Notes: generated by a model not told the origin, from the letters alone. 60,000 nucleotides of DNA from Liolophura sinensis (GCF_032854445.1 NC_088295.1:65579249-65639248), one strand, 5' to 3'. Positions 11,648 to 25,000 are shown, numbered from the stretch's first letter. Numbers and translations: made by a program.

Positions 11648-11727
11648 TGATTGGTAATTAGATATTTATTTGATTGCTTTGTAAACAGCTTTACAAAGCA
11701 ATCAAATAAATATCTAACTACCAATCA
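11648..11727. repeat. Near-perfect 38-bp inverted repeat with 4-nt loop
   Basis: Left arm 11648-11685 begins 'tgattggtaattagatattt' and ends 'gattgctttgtaaa'. The loop is 'cagc'. Right arm 11690-11727 is the reverse complement with a single mismatch (a versus g). It starts 8 bp after direct repeat copy 1. It would form a cruciform or a strong RNA hairpin; a foldback MITE remnant or a recent palindromic insertion are both possible. Confidence 0.9.
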
Positions 11728-11942
11728 GACTATCACGAGAGAGAAGAATGAATTTCCCATCTTAACCGTAGTGCCCGGAGCACATTTCCGTCTTTGCAAA
11801 TATAATTTTTATAATTTCCCATATGAGATTTTCACCCTGTATATGCTATATATTTGTGGAAGTGATCTTTAATAATCGCCATGAGAAACATTTTCCTGTC
11901 CGAGCGGCCCCTACCCAACCTTTTATTCATTTACACTAGCTC

Positions 11943-12084
11943 TTATTTATTTATTTGTTTATTTATTTATTTGATTGTCGTTTCACTCCGTACTCAAGCA
12001 TATTTCATCATACAACGGTGCCCTGCACTATGGTGGGAGGAAATCGAGCAGAGCTCACGACCGTCCATACACCAGCTCTTCACG
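11943..12084 (-). mobile_element. SINE family A fragment, diverged
   Basis: Plus strand: repeated 'tttatttatttg', 'gtcgtttcactccgtactca', 'agcatatttcatcatacaac', then 'gcactatggtgggaggaaat' and 'cgagcagagctcacgaccgt'. The wording of family A is clear but with many substitutions; the head is missing. Confidence 0.75.
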
Positions 12085-12519
12085 AAACATGAAACATTTT
12101 GTCGTCATCTTTTGAATAGGTTCTGTGACGCCTTATATATATTTTGGATTCGTCAAGACTCGAGGAGATTCATAACTGAAAAATCTTATCGATACCATTG
12201 TCAGGAAAAAATTATAGTCTGTCTGAAACCTTATTGATTTTAGTGGCGCGCATTAATCCGCTGGAATTCATCGTTCCGAAATGATATGGCGAAACTCAGT
12301 TCATGTTGGCGTGATGATAATTGTGAGGCCGCGGTCTTTTCCCCGGCACGCTCTGGAGACAAAGGTTCTGGACATGATAGCACGAGACATTTCCTTAGTA
12401 TGGTTCTTAAATCAATTACATCGAAATGACTGGCGTGAGTTACTGATGCTCAGACTGAAGGTAAATCTAGTAATTTACACGATAATACTGTACTAGCATG
12501 AACTATACTGAAACACGCA

Positions 12520-12607
12520 CTGTGTACATTTAAACACAAGCATACCGCACAAACATCCAGACTAATATAGACACAGTCTAAGACGTTAAAAAGATACGTC
12601 TGCCTTT
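12520..12607 (+). repeat. Direct repeat, copy 2 (~88 bp)
   Basis: Second copy of the element at 11552-11640, including 'tgtgtacatttaaacacaag' and the same palindromic end. The 880 bp between the copies hold the hairpin and a SINE but no transposase-like frame. Confidence 0.85.
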
Positions 12608-15394
12608 GGGTTAGTTAATTCTTTCACTAATAGACAGGTTTCAGCATTGTGGGTTTCTTTAAGTATATAGGTAAATCAAAACTTTGCCTTGGTTTTTTTT
12701 CTACAAGTTATGTGAAGTTAGCTTTAAGTGAAAGAGGCTGATTGAGGCCGAAATCATTCATTCAAATGAGATGCTTCATTTCATATTACTCCTTGCTTTC
12801 TACGTCTACGACGTTAAACCCAAAGGACTCATTCAATAGTGTCTTTGGCAGAAAATGCGGTAGTTTCACTTTTTTCATCAATGTGTTTTATTCGATTTGT
12901 TCTAGTCTGAGACCCGCTTCAAGCCCAACTTTAACTGCCCGTGTTCCGGAAAGATTCTAGTAAAAACCCCATTGCCTATCTTCGCTGAGAGAAGGCACTA
13001 GAGTCAGGACGCGTCGTCTTAAACAGTCCTATTAAGCTGACCATTCCGTCTGCGGGGAAAATGATGGGAAATGTGCGTTTGTGGCGGTCGATAGTTGATG
13101 GAAGACGGTGCCTCAAGCCAACAAGACGCATGCGGGCGAGTCAGGTACGCCGGACTCACTCAGGCGGAACCCGCCCATTTGACCGGCCTCGCAGAAACAA
13201 TCACTATTGTTAACTTAGTCGGAATCAATGGTAGAAAATCGCCTAAAAGTCGGTTAACATGTTAGAGTGTAAGGATAGGCGTAATCAAGGCCGTTCTTTG
13301 ATCCGAAACATTTGCTGCCCGAAACTCAAGCCCGATATATATATAGCCTACGTTTAATTACACTTGGCGACTGTTTAACGCTGGCTATATTACCATTGGC
13401 ATTCCCTGTTCTATCCAACAGTGAGGTAAACGACGACACTTGCGAGTAATCAGAAGTAATTAAGACGTTGTCGCAAAGCAATGGTTTCCCCCAGACAAGG
13501 GTATAAATACTATCGCATTTCCGTTCAATCATCATCATCAGCCCATAATGGGCCAACTCCGGTGTTTGAAGGCTTCGTTAGGACCAATTCCGGCACGCTA
13601 TCCACATCAAGGTAACCACCTAATGATACCGCCGTCGATGAGGGGCACCCGCAACCAACATTTCACGCAATACAAAGAAAATTGCTGGGATGTTAGCATA
13701 GGTCTATATGTTCAGCGTCCCAGCAGAAATCACAGAGCCTGGAATAGGAGGCCTTAAGATAATGTCCTCCCATGTGTTGGAATTACAAAAGCGCAAAAAG
13801 AAAAACATAAATTTTAGGAGAATTTACTGTGGATGACATCAAAAATGAAAATAACAATGCTACCTACAAACAGCCTGATACCACATCCATGCTTCAAATT
13901 TGGTCAAATTTCATCGTAGCCCGAATTTCCATCATAACTTTACACATATTCATTTGAGATTTCAGAGTAGTTTTATAAATCTGTGTATGTTAGAAGAGGG
14001 AAATCATTACAGTTGGCTGCAATTTGTCCATTGCACTCATTTAAAAAAATGAATGATTATGGCTTTACGCCACATCATGCTAATTTAAAGTAAGAAAAAT
14101 TTGCTGCACGGAATATATGTGTGTAACGTGGTTTTGGTTCAGAGGTATTTATATTGTAGAATGAGTTATTGAATGACTGAATTCCTGTCATGATGGAATA
14201 AAGCTATGGCACGGAATGACATTATCTTAGTGATGAAATCACTGCATTTTATCATTGCATGCAGAATTAATGTCTTTGTTGTGGGATTAATATGGTGGAA
14301 ATCACGACATGTGTCTGTATTTCCCTGTATGCAGGATGCATTTCAGAAATCCTGTTCCACACTTATAGCATTGCTGATTGATAACATAGCTGTCATAATA
14401 CAACTACTGCAGTGTTGCCATTCCTATCTGACTTCTATGTGTCAGCTGACAAGGCGAACAGTGCGCTTGGCGTAACGTTATTTCACTGAAACCCCAGTCG
14501 CAGTCGAAAAGAAGTCATCAAAATGCCATCTTTGATTGTTCTCTCTCTCTGTCCTATCATTTTCGAGGAAATTCCTTATATTGATGTCTGCTGAAGACAG
14601 AAGCATTTAAATTTGTTGACAATCGATGTTAATTTTTTAGGTTACCTAGCCACGACGGGTTTTTTTTGTGGAAACAAGGCCTATTGATCAACAGACTGAG
14701 CTCATAAACGCCCAAATCAATTCTCAATAATCTGCTAAAATAATGCGAATAAAATGATCTTTGAACTGCACAGTTCGGTTTAGTCATGTTGGATAAAAAA
14801 TTACAGGTCATTTAATTGCTTTCTCATCCCAAGCTATACCCCTTCCCCTCCTTCGGCCCGCGTCATTCCAATGCACCCTTCCCAGTGCCACCTCAACCCA
14901 CTTGCTTCTGTAGAGATGCCCAAACAGTCACTGCCAGGCGCTTCAGCCAATGGCCATGCTCAATACTCAACTCTCTCTTCATGTAATTATACACTTGCCA
15001 GTAATTGAGTCGACAAAATGGGGTGTTTCCTGTGAGTGAATTTCGAGAGCCACACACAGCATATAGACAAAATGTTATTAATAAGAGCGCTACCCTAAGC
15101 TATGTACTGGTCGTTAACGCCCCAGGAGCCATCGTGGACGAAGAACACGTGCCCTGGATTCCAGGAATGGAAGGATAAATCTGGTTGTTTGTCTAGAACA
15201 TCGCGTCTTTCCAACATCGTTGAAAACTGTTGACTGCTTGTCTTTGAATGACCCTGTTCTAATTTCGTACTTAATCTACTTTATTAGTTATTGTGGTAAA
15301 CGTCGTTTTGGGAATTGGCCTTGTGATTATTGTCCTGGAGCGTTCATCTTGGTTGACAGCTGGTATACGAATGTCTGTTTCGACTGTGTTTCTC

Positions 15395-15532
15395 TGCGGC
15401 CGTACATGGGAAGGTTTATCAGTAACTTGCGGATGTTCGTGGGTTTCCCCGGGGTTCTGCCCGGTTTTCACCCACCATAATGCTGGCCGCCGTCGTATAA
15501 GTGAACTATTGTTGAGCACTTTGTAAAATTTA
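15395..15532 (+). mobile_element. SINE family A fragment, plus orientation
   Basis: Reads 'gccgtacatgggaaggttta', 'cttgcggatgttcgtgggtt', 'ggggttctgcccggttttca', 'cccaccataatgctggccgc' and 'cgtcgtataagtgaactatt'. It lacks the tRNA-like head. Confidence 0.85.
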
Positions 15533-18500
15533 TTTCCTCTGCATGAATATGCCTTCGTGGATGTCATTCATGTAAGGTACAATGTTAGCATCGTTCCTTC
15601 GCAAATGAAACTTAGACCTGTAACATGTGAGTTAAGTACGCGAGTAATAATTTACTAAGGCCTAAGAGCAAAGCTGAGATTCCACGTGTTCCTTGCCCAG
15701 TTCCATGCAACAACGAGTCATGTTACAGTCATCCCTAAATCTGGTACTGGTATACCAGTTAAGTTTTACCTCATTATAACCAGGTACAGGTTTTAAGCTA
15801 TTTAATAGCTTTGTAATAGTTCCAACCAAGCGGGTAACCTTTCTCGCTATGTAGTTCCTCTCAAGGTGATGGAGTTTGGTATCGAATTACTCATTTTTTG
15901 CAAAAGAATAAGGAATGAACAGTTTTGTTTAGACATAACATATTAACCTTAGACCCAAACGGACATACATTACAAGTAGGCAAGTAAAGTAGTTTGATTT
16001 TACAGTACATGTAGTTCCATTCAAACTGGTTGTATACATCGACTATTTGAAATATGTTGGTTTTACAGGGTCCAAATATGTTAGATTTTGAAATGGAAAA
16101 AGTTAAACTCACTACAACTGAGTCCGAAAAGAGTTTTATTTTACAGTGGTCTATAGGAGGCTGACAAACAAGCTGTGCTTAGCGAGGACTATTACGGAAG
16201 TTCGAAATAGGTTGATTCTCAAGCGATACAAATCAAATTGGATTTGCAGTGGTTTTAACCAACGTTGATTTGACTGTAACCCAACATATTGATGATAATG
16301 TAGCTGTAAGGTGTACTGGAGTAACATCACCAAACGTCAACACATCTGACTACACATATCACGGATGTTCTTTAATTAAACTGATTATGACAGACGACAG
16401 ACAAACCGTTTCCAAAGATCTGCTCTCCTCATTTCCATACCTCTCTTGCCGTCTGTCTGCGCGCATGCGTCATTATGCCTGTCAGCCTTTCTTTGTGTTT
16501 CTCTAGTTGCGCGTTTCCTCTATGGTGATATATCTCAATATCCCATATGGATGTTGGCAGCTGAACAGTTAAAGTATGGCTGCTTTTGACGGACGTGGCG
16601 AGCGGGCTTTAACAGAGGCCACACATATCATACTAGTAGTCTTCGTACGTTTTCATGCCCATTGCCTCTCTGCTCAGTCGACTCCCTTTGCGCTGTCAGA
16701 TATAACACAAGACTCGGATGAATGTATACAACAAAGGTTTCTAGCCTGCTGCCCTCTTTGATTGCGTGCGGGGTGTAATATTAGGTCCAGAAAATAAAGC
16801 TGGAAAGGGAGAAATGTGCACTGGTGCGCTTGATGCAATAGAACGGTACATCTAGATCTTCGCCATAAGCCAATACTTGTCGGGTTAGATGAAATATATG
16901 AAATGCATGGCTCTACACTCAGCGTCACATCAAAACCGACAGCTGTTCAGTGGGATCAATTACAAACACGCCGACGACGCATAAATATATTCAAAACTCC
17001 ACAGGCCAAAAAAAATATACTTCGATCCTTTCATCAGCAGACATTAATTGAAATCCTAGCCTTTCGTATGATGTTAAACAAGTAGTGCTAATCTAGCAAA
17101 TGCATGAAACATCCGGAAGGTGCAAATACCTTTTTAATCACATGCAAAAAACACACTGGTGCAAGTGCACAGATAAATACCGTGATGAAGCCCATTTCTC
17201 AATTTACTGATCTCTTCATACAATTTAGCATACATCCACAAAAGAGGTAACTGACGAAAGGCATTCTATTTCTACCCTCTGGCTTATAGAAAAGCTAAGT
17301 GTCGACAGCAAAAATGAGCTTATTAATCCTCTATGAGAGAAACAACTAAGCTATTTAAACACAACGAAACACTGAAGGTATATTATAATGTTAATAGAAA
17401 CTAGCGACTTTGTAACTTGACATTCACACAGGAATGCCATCTTAAAATACCCTTTATATGTGGAAATGCAAACACGCAAGGCATTTACTAAGAAGTATTA
17501 CTAGAACAAACACACCACACTTCAAAGTATTACGACTACCATCGGTTGAAGATACGAAATAACTTGCTTTGTTAGGAAGATATGTGTACCAGCTTTTCTA
17601 TATTTGTTATCTCTCTGCCGTTTCCATTGCATTACTTTAAGTGTTAGCATATATTTTACTGCCATATTTTTGTCAACCAATTAGTTCTCGTTCACGGAAA
17701 TAAATGAATACCCAATCAATTTTTTTACATCAGGTTTTTTACACTCGGAGTTTCAAAATGTGTCGATTGTAAGCTTGGCGCAAGGCATTTTTAGTCCACC
17801 TTTGCATTCCTAGTAATTCTTTAGAATGTATAACTACATTTCATAATAACAGTAGTCTTTTCAGATACATGTACCGCGTGATAAAGACAAGATAATTTTA
17901 TTCTTTTGTCAGTATTTGAATTGGTACATACATTATACAGAACACCGGCTTATCGCATTAAACTACATGGTACCCCCAAAGAAAGACAGATACACATGCT
18001 GTTGAATTAATAATCGACCAATGTTCACTGTTGACATTCTGGTTCAAATCAAGTCACCGTTCTGCTGCATAATGGTTGCAACGGGCTGCCATAAAAATTT
18101 ATCACCGAATAATTAACGATATATACTGGGCTTCTTAAGAAAAGCGGATCTTCCTGTTGGACGGGTTAAAGACCCGCGATTGTTATTAAGGATGATGATC
18201 AGTGTTTTGATGCCGGTTGTAATCAGCCATTTATAGAGCTGAACTTGCCATCTTGACTCGCGATATCATCAACAGTTAGTGATCAGACTTCAGAACACCC
18301 ACAAACACCCCGGATTACCGCTGAAAAAAGCAACCTTCAAACAATTTTTATGTTTGAGCGGGATTGTTGGAGGATTTTGACCTCAGACTGAGGCATAGTG
18401 AAGGACCTGTTTAGAGATCTGTACTCTATTTCTACGTTTCCTTGTCGTTTTGAATGACTTTTACAGCTCTGGATGGGCAGTGCTTTTAAGCAATATCCAT

Positions 18501-18587
18501 GTGCCCCATGCGAGGGTTAAAAATAATTAGTTGAAAATCGCGACATTCTGGAGATGGTCCTCACTCTCTTATCGCGTTTCCAACGAA

Positions 18588-18642
18588 GTGTGTAAGCCAT
18601 ATATTTTTCGTGTTAAAAACGAAAAATATATGGCTTACACAC
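18588..18642. repeat. Perfect 24-bp inverted repeat with 7-nt loop
   Basis: Left arm 18588-18611 begins 'gtgtgtaagccatatatttt'. Loop 18612-18618 is 'gttaaaa'. Right arm 18619-18642 is its exact reverse complement. Perfect pairing in neutral intron sequence implies a recent origin or constraint. Perfect arms are not typical of animal microRNA precursors, which usually have mismatches. Confidence 0.92.
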
Positions 18643-20719
18643 GCCGGCTTTTACAAATACCACTGAAAGAAATCAGCGCCCATGTGGTATCATATAACTG
18701 TAGATCAGGCTTAGCAAGAGAATACACAGGTGTATTTAAGGCAAAAAAAAAAAAAAAACACTTACGTGAACGATGTGTCATTTGGGAGACTATGCATTGA
18801 ACACTGTCCAGAATCGATTTATTTCCTTTCATTTTTTTTTCAAACCAATAGAATGTATTTGAAATTTTGGTTATACGGTGGATATTCAGAGCACATTGTG
18901 GCGTCCGTTTTTTTAAACTCAACACACACACAGAGTGCCAGATTCTATCATTCAAAATGCATGTACATATAGATCTATGATTTAATACAGTCTTCAAATG
19001 GACCTTCAAACGGACTTCCAAGTACACAATATGGATATGACGTCACTGATACCCTCTGGGCCATTACAGATCCATTTCATTCGGTTGCAAAAATTCCAAA
19101 AAAAATAATAAACAGAATTAGAATTATTTTCCTGGACAGTGTATAATGGTATTTCACCTGATATATATTTCATTTTAGTGTTTTTTTTTTCTTTATTTCG
19201 GCAAAGGTTGACATTTAAGGCCTTGGACACAGCGATTTAGTTTCATTTTCATATCTAATATACACATGGCACTGATCCTATTTGTGCCTCCAAACCTATA
19301 TGTGTAGATATACCTTAAAAGAAGTGTTTGGACTTTGAAGTTAACTTTAAAAACCTGATTTGATAGGACTGCAATTATATACGACATCAAACACAATGCA
19401 CAGGTTAATGAACATAACAGTGATATTACCCTGTCACTAAATGCTGGAATTGGAATCAAAATTCATAAATATATTTAAAAATTTCCTGCTGATTTTTACT
19501 TGAGAGTCACTTTTCTAAGCTGCCTGTGTCTGAACAGACTCGTCAGTAGCATTATGATGAACAGATGTTGTAAAACAGTTTCAAGTGTAGACATTGTGCT
19601 TTTTGTAGTCTTATAGACACACAGATACATCTTTACGTTTTAAAGTATGACGAAAAGATATATTTCTTTCACATTAAGATAGGTAGAATTAATTGCGAGT
19701 CTCATGAATATCACATATGTACGTGCTATATGGTGGGCATTTAACTAGGAACACAGTCGTGTGTCACATAAAATTGGATTTTATGAGAAATAACAAGAAA
19801 AAGAAGAACCAAGGTAAATCGATTTATTATCAACACGATTTACGATTGTAAACTAACACAAATAACAATGAAATTTCCTGGACAACGGGTTTTTTTTTTT
19901 TTTTCGTTTTTGGGTGTTTGGACATAAATGTGATACTGGAAAAGGTAATTTATTTCAGCAAGAGTAATAAGGTTATATGCGGAATATGTCAAATGAATGC
20001 TCACGGCAACATGTTGAAACCATGCCTACTTAATTCACTCTAACATTGTTAAATGCCATTACAATCGACTTGCGTTTAATTCCATTACCGTGGCTCGGAG
20101 AAAGGTGTAGGAAATTTGGCAGTTATTTATCCGTTTATGGTGTATTAAATAAAACTAGGTCGGTCTGGTAGAGATGGAATATTCACGTCCAAATGTGTAA
20201 TATAAGGAGTTATTAAAAACCTGAAACATGACAAATGGCACGAAAACGGAATCAGCGCAAAGCTATGAAAAAAAATGTTTATGTTTCATGAAACTACATT
20301 CTCGGTTGTCAAGAAAACTGACAAATTCAGAGGCATACTTAAACAGGCAAGTTAAGCAGCGAAGCAGAAAAGTATCTGTAGGATTGAGATGAGTCAAACT
20401 TGACGAGCGGTTCGGCTGGCTAGGCAACTGGAAATTCCACACGGCTTAACCCTCATGAATTTGTTTGCACACTAAGATCAATGTGGTAGTAAGGTTTACG
20501 GAAAACCCAAGGATTACACTGGTAATGGAAAAGCCATTAGCATAATTGGTACTTTTAAAAATCATTATGTAAATTAAATTTACAGTACAGGGTAGAGAAA
20601 TTTAAAAGGACAGTGAGTAAAAAACTGACAGTTCAAATCCAGACTGCGTACAGAGTTTAGAAACATGGAGCGAGTGAGAGTGAAAAATCGACAGTTGAAA
20701 TGCAATAATTGTTTCTTAC

Positions 20720-21404
20720 CTTCGGTGTGAACGATGGAAATGTAGGTCCAGTTATATTTCAGGACAATATCCAACATTGCTTTGGCCTGGTAACGGTCCG
20801 GTGGGACAACACGCACAAAATACTTATACAAAGATTTGTCACTGAGATCCATACTGGTAGCCGAATATCCGATCTGAGGGATGTTGAAAATCTGGAGGAG
20901 ATTTTGAACTTGTATAGAGCTGGCGCTGGACCCCGGACCGATAAGTCCGGCAATAGGCTTGTTTCTTTTGCGGGAACATTCTTCTTGGTTGGATCTGTTT
21001 CCAAACTCTTGCACCTCCAAACTGGCGATCGAGTCCTTGATGAAGTCAATGCTGTTTTCTAAAGCGATCGGGGAATACCAGCAGGAATCTCGGATGTCGC
21101 AACCGAGTTGAATACCTGGTAAGATATTCTCATCCTCGTTGATGTCGTCCAGTACGAGGAAGAACATTTCTATCCTGTGCATACCGTACTGTTCCCAAAT
21201 TTTCCCACATGTCCTAGTGTAGGCCTCCCTTTGTGAAGGGGCATAATGAACAGGAAACAGTGCACCGAGGTATATATCTCCCGTAATCCGTGCCGTCCTC
21301 TTCTTGGTCACTCTGAATTCACCGTCGGACGTCAGACCAACATCCAGAATAAATACCATCATCCACAGGACAGAAACAAAGCGCGAAACTCTTGCTCCCT
21401 CCAT
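20720..21404 (-). CDS. Group I metabotropic glutamate receptor, coding exon 1 (signal peptide and N-terminal ligand-binding lobe)
   Basis: First coding exon of a GRM1/GRM5-like class C G-protein-coupled receptor, a plasma-membrane glutamate sensor that in this group signals through Gq and phospholipase C. I chose the ATG at 21404: it has A at -3 and G at +4 and is followed by a hydrophobic signal-peptide-like stretch (RFVSVLWMMVFILDVG). The frame extends further upstream only to a TTG. The 228 residues contain family landmarks in order: GDIYLGALFPVHY, EQYGMHRIE, GCDIRDSCWYSPIALE, IAGLIGPGSSASSIQVQN, IPQIGYSATSMDLSDKSLYK and YNWTYISIVHTEG. The IRDSCW and ALE residues and the Ser/Thr pocket motifs (GSS, YSAT) match group I rather than groups II/III. 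The exon ends CACCGAAG with donor GTAAGA, phase 1. Vertebrate GRM1/5 have, from memory, an intron after the same HTEG motif. Orthology to GRM1 versus GRM5 cannot be decided; invertebrates often have one ancestral form. Confidence 0.95.
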
Positions 21405-21783
21405 ACTCTTTCCATCTTTTTTAACGCTTACACCGAGGAACAAAGCTCTTCGACCCGCAGAGAGTAGCAGGCGTCATGGGGAACATCGCTCTCCTGTCAA
21501 AGGCTGTCGTAACGCAGAAACAGACGACCCATAAATGAAAAGGTGGTGAGGGGACCAAGAAGTGGCTGTCATCCCAGACGCTCTGGGCTCTTGTAAAACG
21601 CCTTTAAGCTCCCCGAGGAGGTCGAAAGGTGTTCCCTGCTGTGCTACTGGCGATTTATTAGCCTGCCCATTAGTCGTACATCGCTGATACCTCCCATCCG
21701 AAGCGATGGTGTGGAGACACAGCCACTAGCAATTCCAGGCGCACACTCTTCACTCGCTTCGCCACACCTGCTTTAGGGCACAC
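21405..21783 (-). other. Probable 5' untranslated part of the receptor's first coding exon
   Basis: Immediately upstream of the receptor ATG. A good 3' splice acceptor (TTACATTTCAG before GTGTGCC) lies at 21784-21785 on the minus strand, so transcription may enter here from a separate upstream 5' UTR exon. A second weaker acceptor-like site (CCTTTGACAG) lies near 21502. Nothing coding is evident. The assignment is inference from splice-site quality and position only; the exon could equally begin at a local promoter. Confidence 0.35.
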
Positions 21784-22080
21784 CTGAAATGTAATTACAA
21801 AATAGGTAATTCTTACAGCTGATGAGATCTGAGGAACGCTAAAGTCACCGTTAGGTGTTGGAAATTCGGCGCCTACGAAGATAGCCTGTCCGTAGTAAAA
21901 ATATTGACATTGTCCAGCAGTGTGCCTTACTGGAGTCAACAATGCGCACAGCGTCTTTGCGGCGAGCGAGAAAATCAGCTTCTGCAGAGGTTTAGATGAT
22001 TTGCTATAGAAGCAGGCTCGTGGAGGGGCACAGCCAGAGCCCCACAGAGCCTTAATTAAAACCCGTCTCTTAGCCACTTC

Positions 22081-25000
22081 CGGTCTGCACGGGAAATGGG
22101 GAAATCCATAGACATTTGTGTTAAGGTAATACCGTATTACTCAAACATAAAAAGAACAATTTGAAGAGGCGTTATCAAAAAGCTGGGAGATGATTCGCAG
22201 CAGCTCGGCACGAGCGTTTCCCTACTCTAGCAGAACCATGCCGGCAAAACGGACACGAGCCAAAATTCCAGAAACGATTCCGGTAATGAATTAGTATGTA
22301 TACTAACTATTGTTCAGATTTCCGCCTACCGTTTCGGCTGGAGGCGTGAATGCGCTAAGCCAGGGTGTTATACTGTGGGATATTTATTGGGCGGAGAGAC
22401 ATCACGAATAGTGATGTACTGATAGGGAAAGCCGAATGCTGAAGCGATCCTTCTGGGGCTTGGTGTCTGACATGCACCGAGCAATGGTTGTCCTCATGGG
22501 AACTTTGATATAAGTAGGCAATCTGTGATCAGGAGCTCCACACCCCCCCCCCCCCCACCCACACTCCGCCCCTCTTCCCCTCCACACAGACGCAAACCTA
22601 CATCCCCGTAGGACAATAAAACTGCAGGACAGAGGAGCGCTACGCTAATCACTCCCTTGCATGCAATGACGTTAGTCATTACTTTTAAGCAGCCCAGATT
22701 CCTTGAATATTTCATACACGTTAAAGTATGAGTTTTATCAACGGGTGCGGTAAGACTTTTATTACCTTTTCTATTACAACTGCGTACTTAATTCATCCAT
22801 TAATCAAAAGAGGAAGATCGATAGATACAAATAATGTATGGTGATTTTTGTTCGTTTCCCCATTTGACATTGCGTCTCTTCTCACTCTTCAGGGGTACCC
22901 TTAATGGAATGCTCAATACAAAATCACAACAATTTCCGCTTGCAGCTGCTTCAGGCAATGGCGGCTATTTTCATCACCTATAAAAGTACACAACCGATCA
23001 ATTGCCTTAATTGGCCACTCGTAAAATATGCTATTGTATGCCGTAAACGTGTGTATCGTAATATCGCGAGACAAATGGGGACGATCGGTGACACTGATGC
23101 ACGCGAGGCTAAACATAGGAGTGCTAAAATAGGACATTAAAATGATGTTTTAAATACTTAGTATGAGTCTCTCCATTATGCTCTATTATGGGCTCTATTA
23201 TGGGTAGTGCTACTCAGTGACTTGAGAGTTCTATTTTTTTAATTAGAGCGCAAATGTATCTACTGCATGATCAGTCATTTTACGCTTCAGGATACGGGTC
23301 CACAAGACGCTTTGAGAGAGCGACACTTGGGAAATGGCCAACTCTTTCATTCAACTTGGCCTAATTCTTGTAGCCGTATACTTTCGAGAAACCCGAAAAA
23401 CGCATCAGTTGGTTTCGAACCCATATCCTTTCGTTGATATCGACATCTAATGAACTCATACACTATTAAGAACCACAATATCAGTGCATATCATAATAAT
23501 GCAATATCACATAATATTTTATTATAGACGAATGCACAGTTCGATAATCATTTAACTTTTAAAATGAAATTAATGTGTTTCATAAAATTCATTTCTTTTT
23601 CCATTTGTAATACCATGCACATGCACTGGTAAATAAATTATAATAAACGTAAAAAGTCGTCATAATTTGTATCAACTATGGGCGGCGATTAAGTCTTTGT
23701 GAGTTATTTTTATTAAAAGAAAACGTAATAAGGAAAAAGAACGCAGTGAGTTTTGTGTAAATGTCATCATAGTTGAAGTTCTATAGTCCATTCTGTTTAG
23801 TCAGTTCAATAGGCTAATCCGCTTCATTAAATATAGAGAACTGTCGGCGGAAACTATAATATTAGCGAGCAAACCACGAGCTCCATCACTGTCCATAAAT
23901 TACTTAGCGCAGGCGTACCGAGTCCATTTACAGACAGTCTGCCGAAATGGCGCGAATTCTGTTTCTCCTATGGCAAAATTCCGTGTATACATAGCAGATG
24001 TAAAATTAAATATTAAACATTAGTATTGTGTATTATTAAAATTAGTATTAAGTATTATTAAACTTAGCATTAAGTGTTCTTTTGAATACTGCCGTGAATG
24101 GTTACAAATATTATTCAGATGTGCCAAGAACAAGGTACGAATTTCCGGTGGGACATGCGGCGCTACCAATGTGTTGTTTTTTCTCAGCACCATTTCTGTT
24201 TAAGATCACCACGTGTACCATGGGAGCAGATTTTCAATGTTAAGACTTAAATGAACCAGCGGCTGGGAATATCCTCTTAGCGCAGTTAATTGTATACCGC
24301 ATGTGGGATCAGGAATACGGGAACCACAGACTAAACTCTACTGAGTTACGATGATGGTGCTAATCGCACAAATGACTGTTACACATAAGCAAATATTGAA
24401 GACAAAAGGCCACACATGCTCTGGAGAGAACTCTGTCAGCATGACATTGAAAGCAATTTCTAATGCCTTGCCTACAAACCGAATGCTGATTCCTTTGCGG
24501 GATCGCTTCAAACTTTGAAGGGGAAAAATATTGTTAGAGTAGCATGGTTTCTATTCCAATAAATGACAACCGAGTAAAAAGTACAAAAAAACGATGATAA
24601 CCTGATGATTTGTTACTGTCCAGGTTATATTCCGTGAAACAAATAAGAGATAAATTTGTTAATGATTTCCCAGTGAATCTATATTCTGTAACTCCGATAA
24701 GAAACTAAAATAAAAAGGTTTCGAAGGCTTTACAAATGTCCGTGAGTAAACTCAAGGATGGACTTCATGTAACCATCCGCTATACCGGAGCACAACAAAA
24801 GCAAAAACCAAAATAAACATAAAAGTCTCACCAATCTATTTTTTTTTCATATGCCTTCACCTTACATCTTGATTCATTAAATTAGGTCACTGAATCATGT
24901 TGTTAAAGCGGAAATTTAAAGTAAATTGTTTTACCGTCACAGACATAATTGAAATCCTCTTGTTCATTGGAATTATTCTTCAGCTGTTGAGAATAACAAT

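Larger units (their letters stand above)
8458..20719 (-). other. Receptor intron 1 (12,262 bp)
   Basis: Bounded by donor GTAAGA at 20719 and acceptor TTTTTGAAG at 8458. Holds three SINE fragments, two 90-bp direct repeats, two hairpins and some mononucleotide tracts. I see no further coding exon: exons 1 and 2 join in frame across it at the conserved HTE-G-NYG site. Confidence 0.9.

Noticed and set aside
20580-20719. Extension of receptor exon 1 past HTEG as coding
   Set aside because: The frame continues after a consensus donor (GTAAGA), but the translated residues lose all family similarity, while exon 2 resumes it exactly.
21670-22077. 135-codon minus-strand frame upstream of the receptor
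   Set aside because: It crosses a good splice acceptor (21784), shows no family signature and ends before the receptor ATG; it more likely overlaps the 5' UTR by chance.
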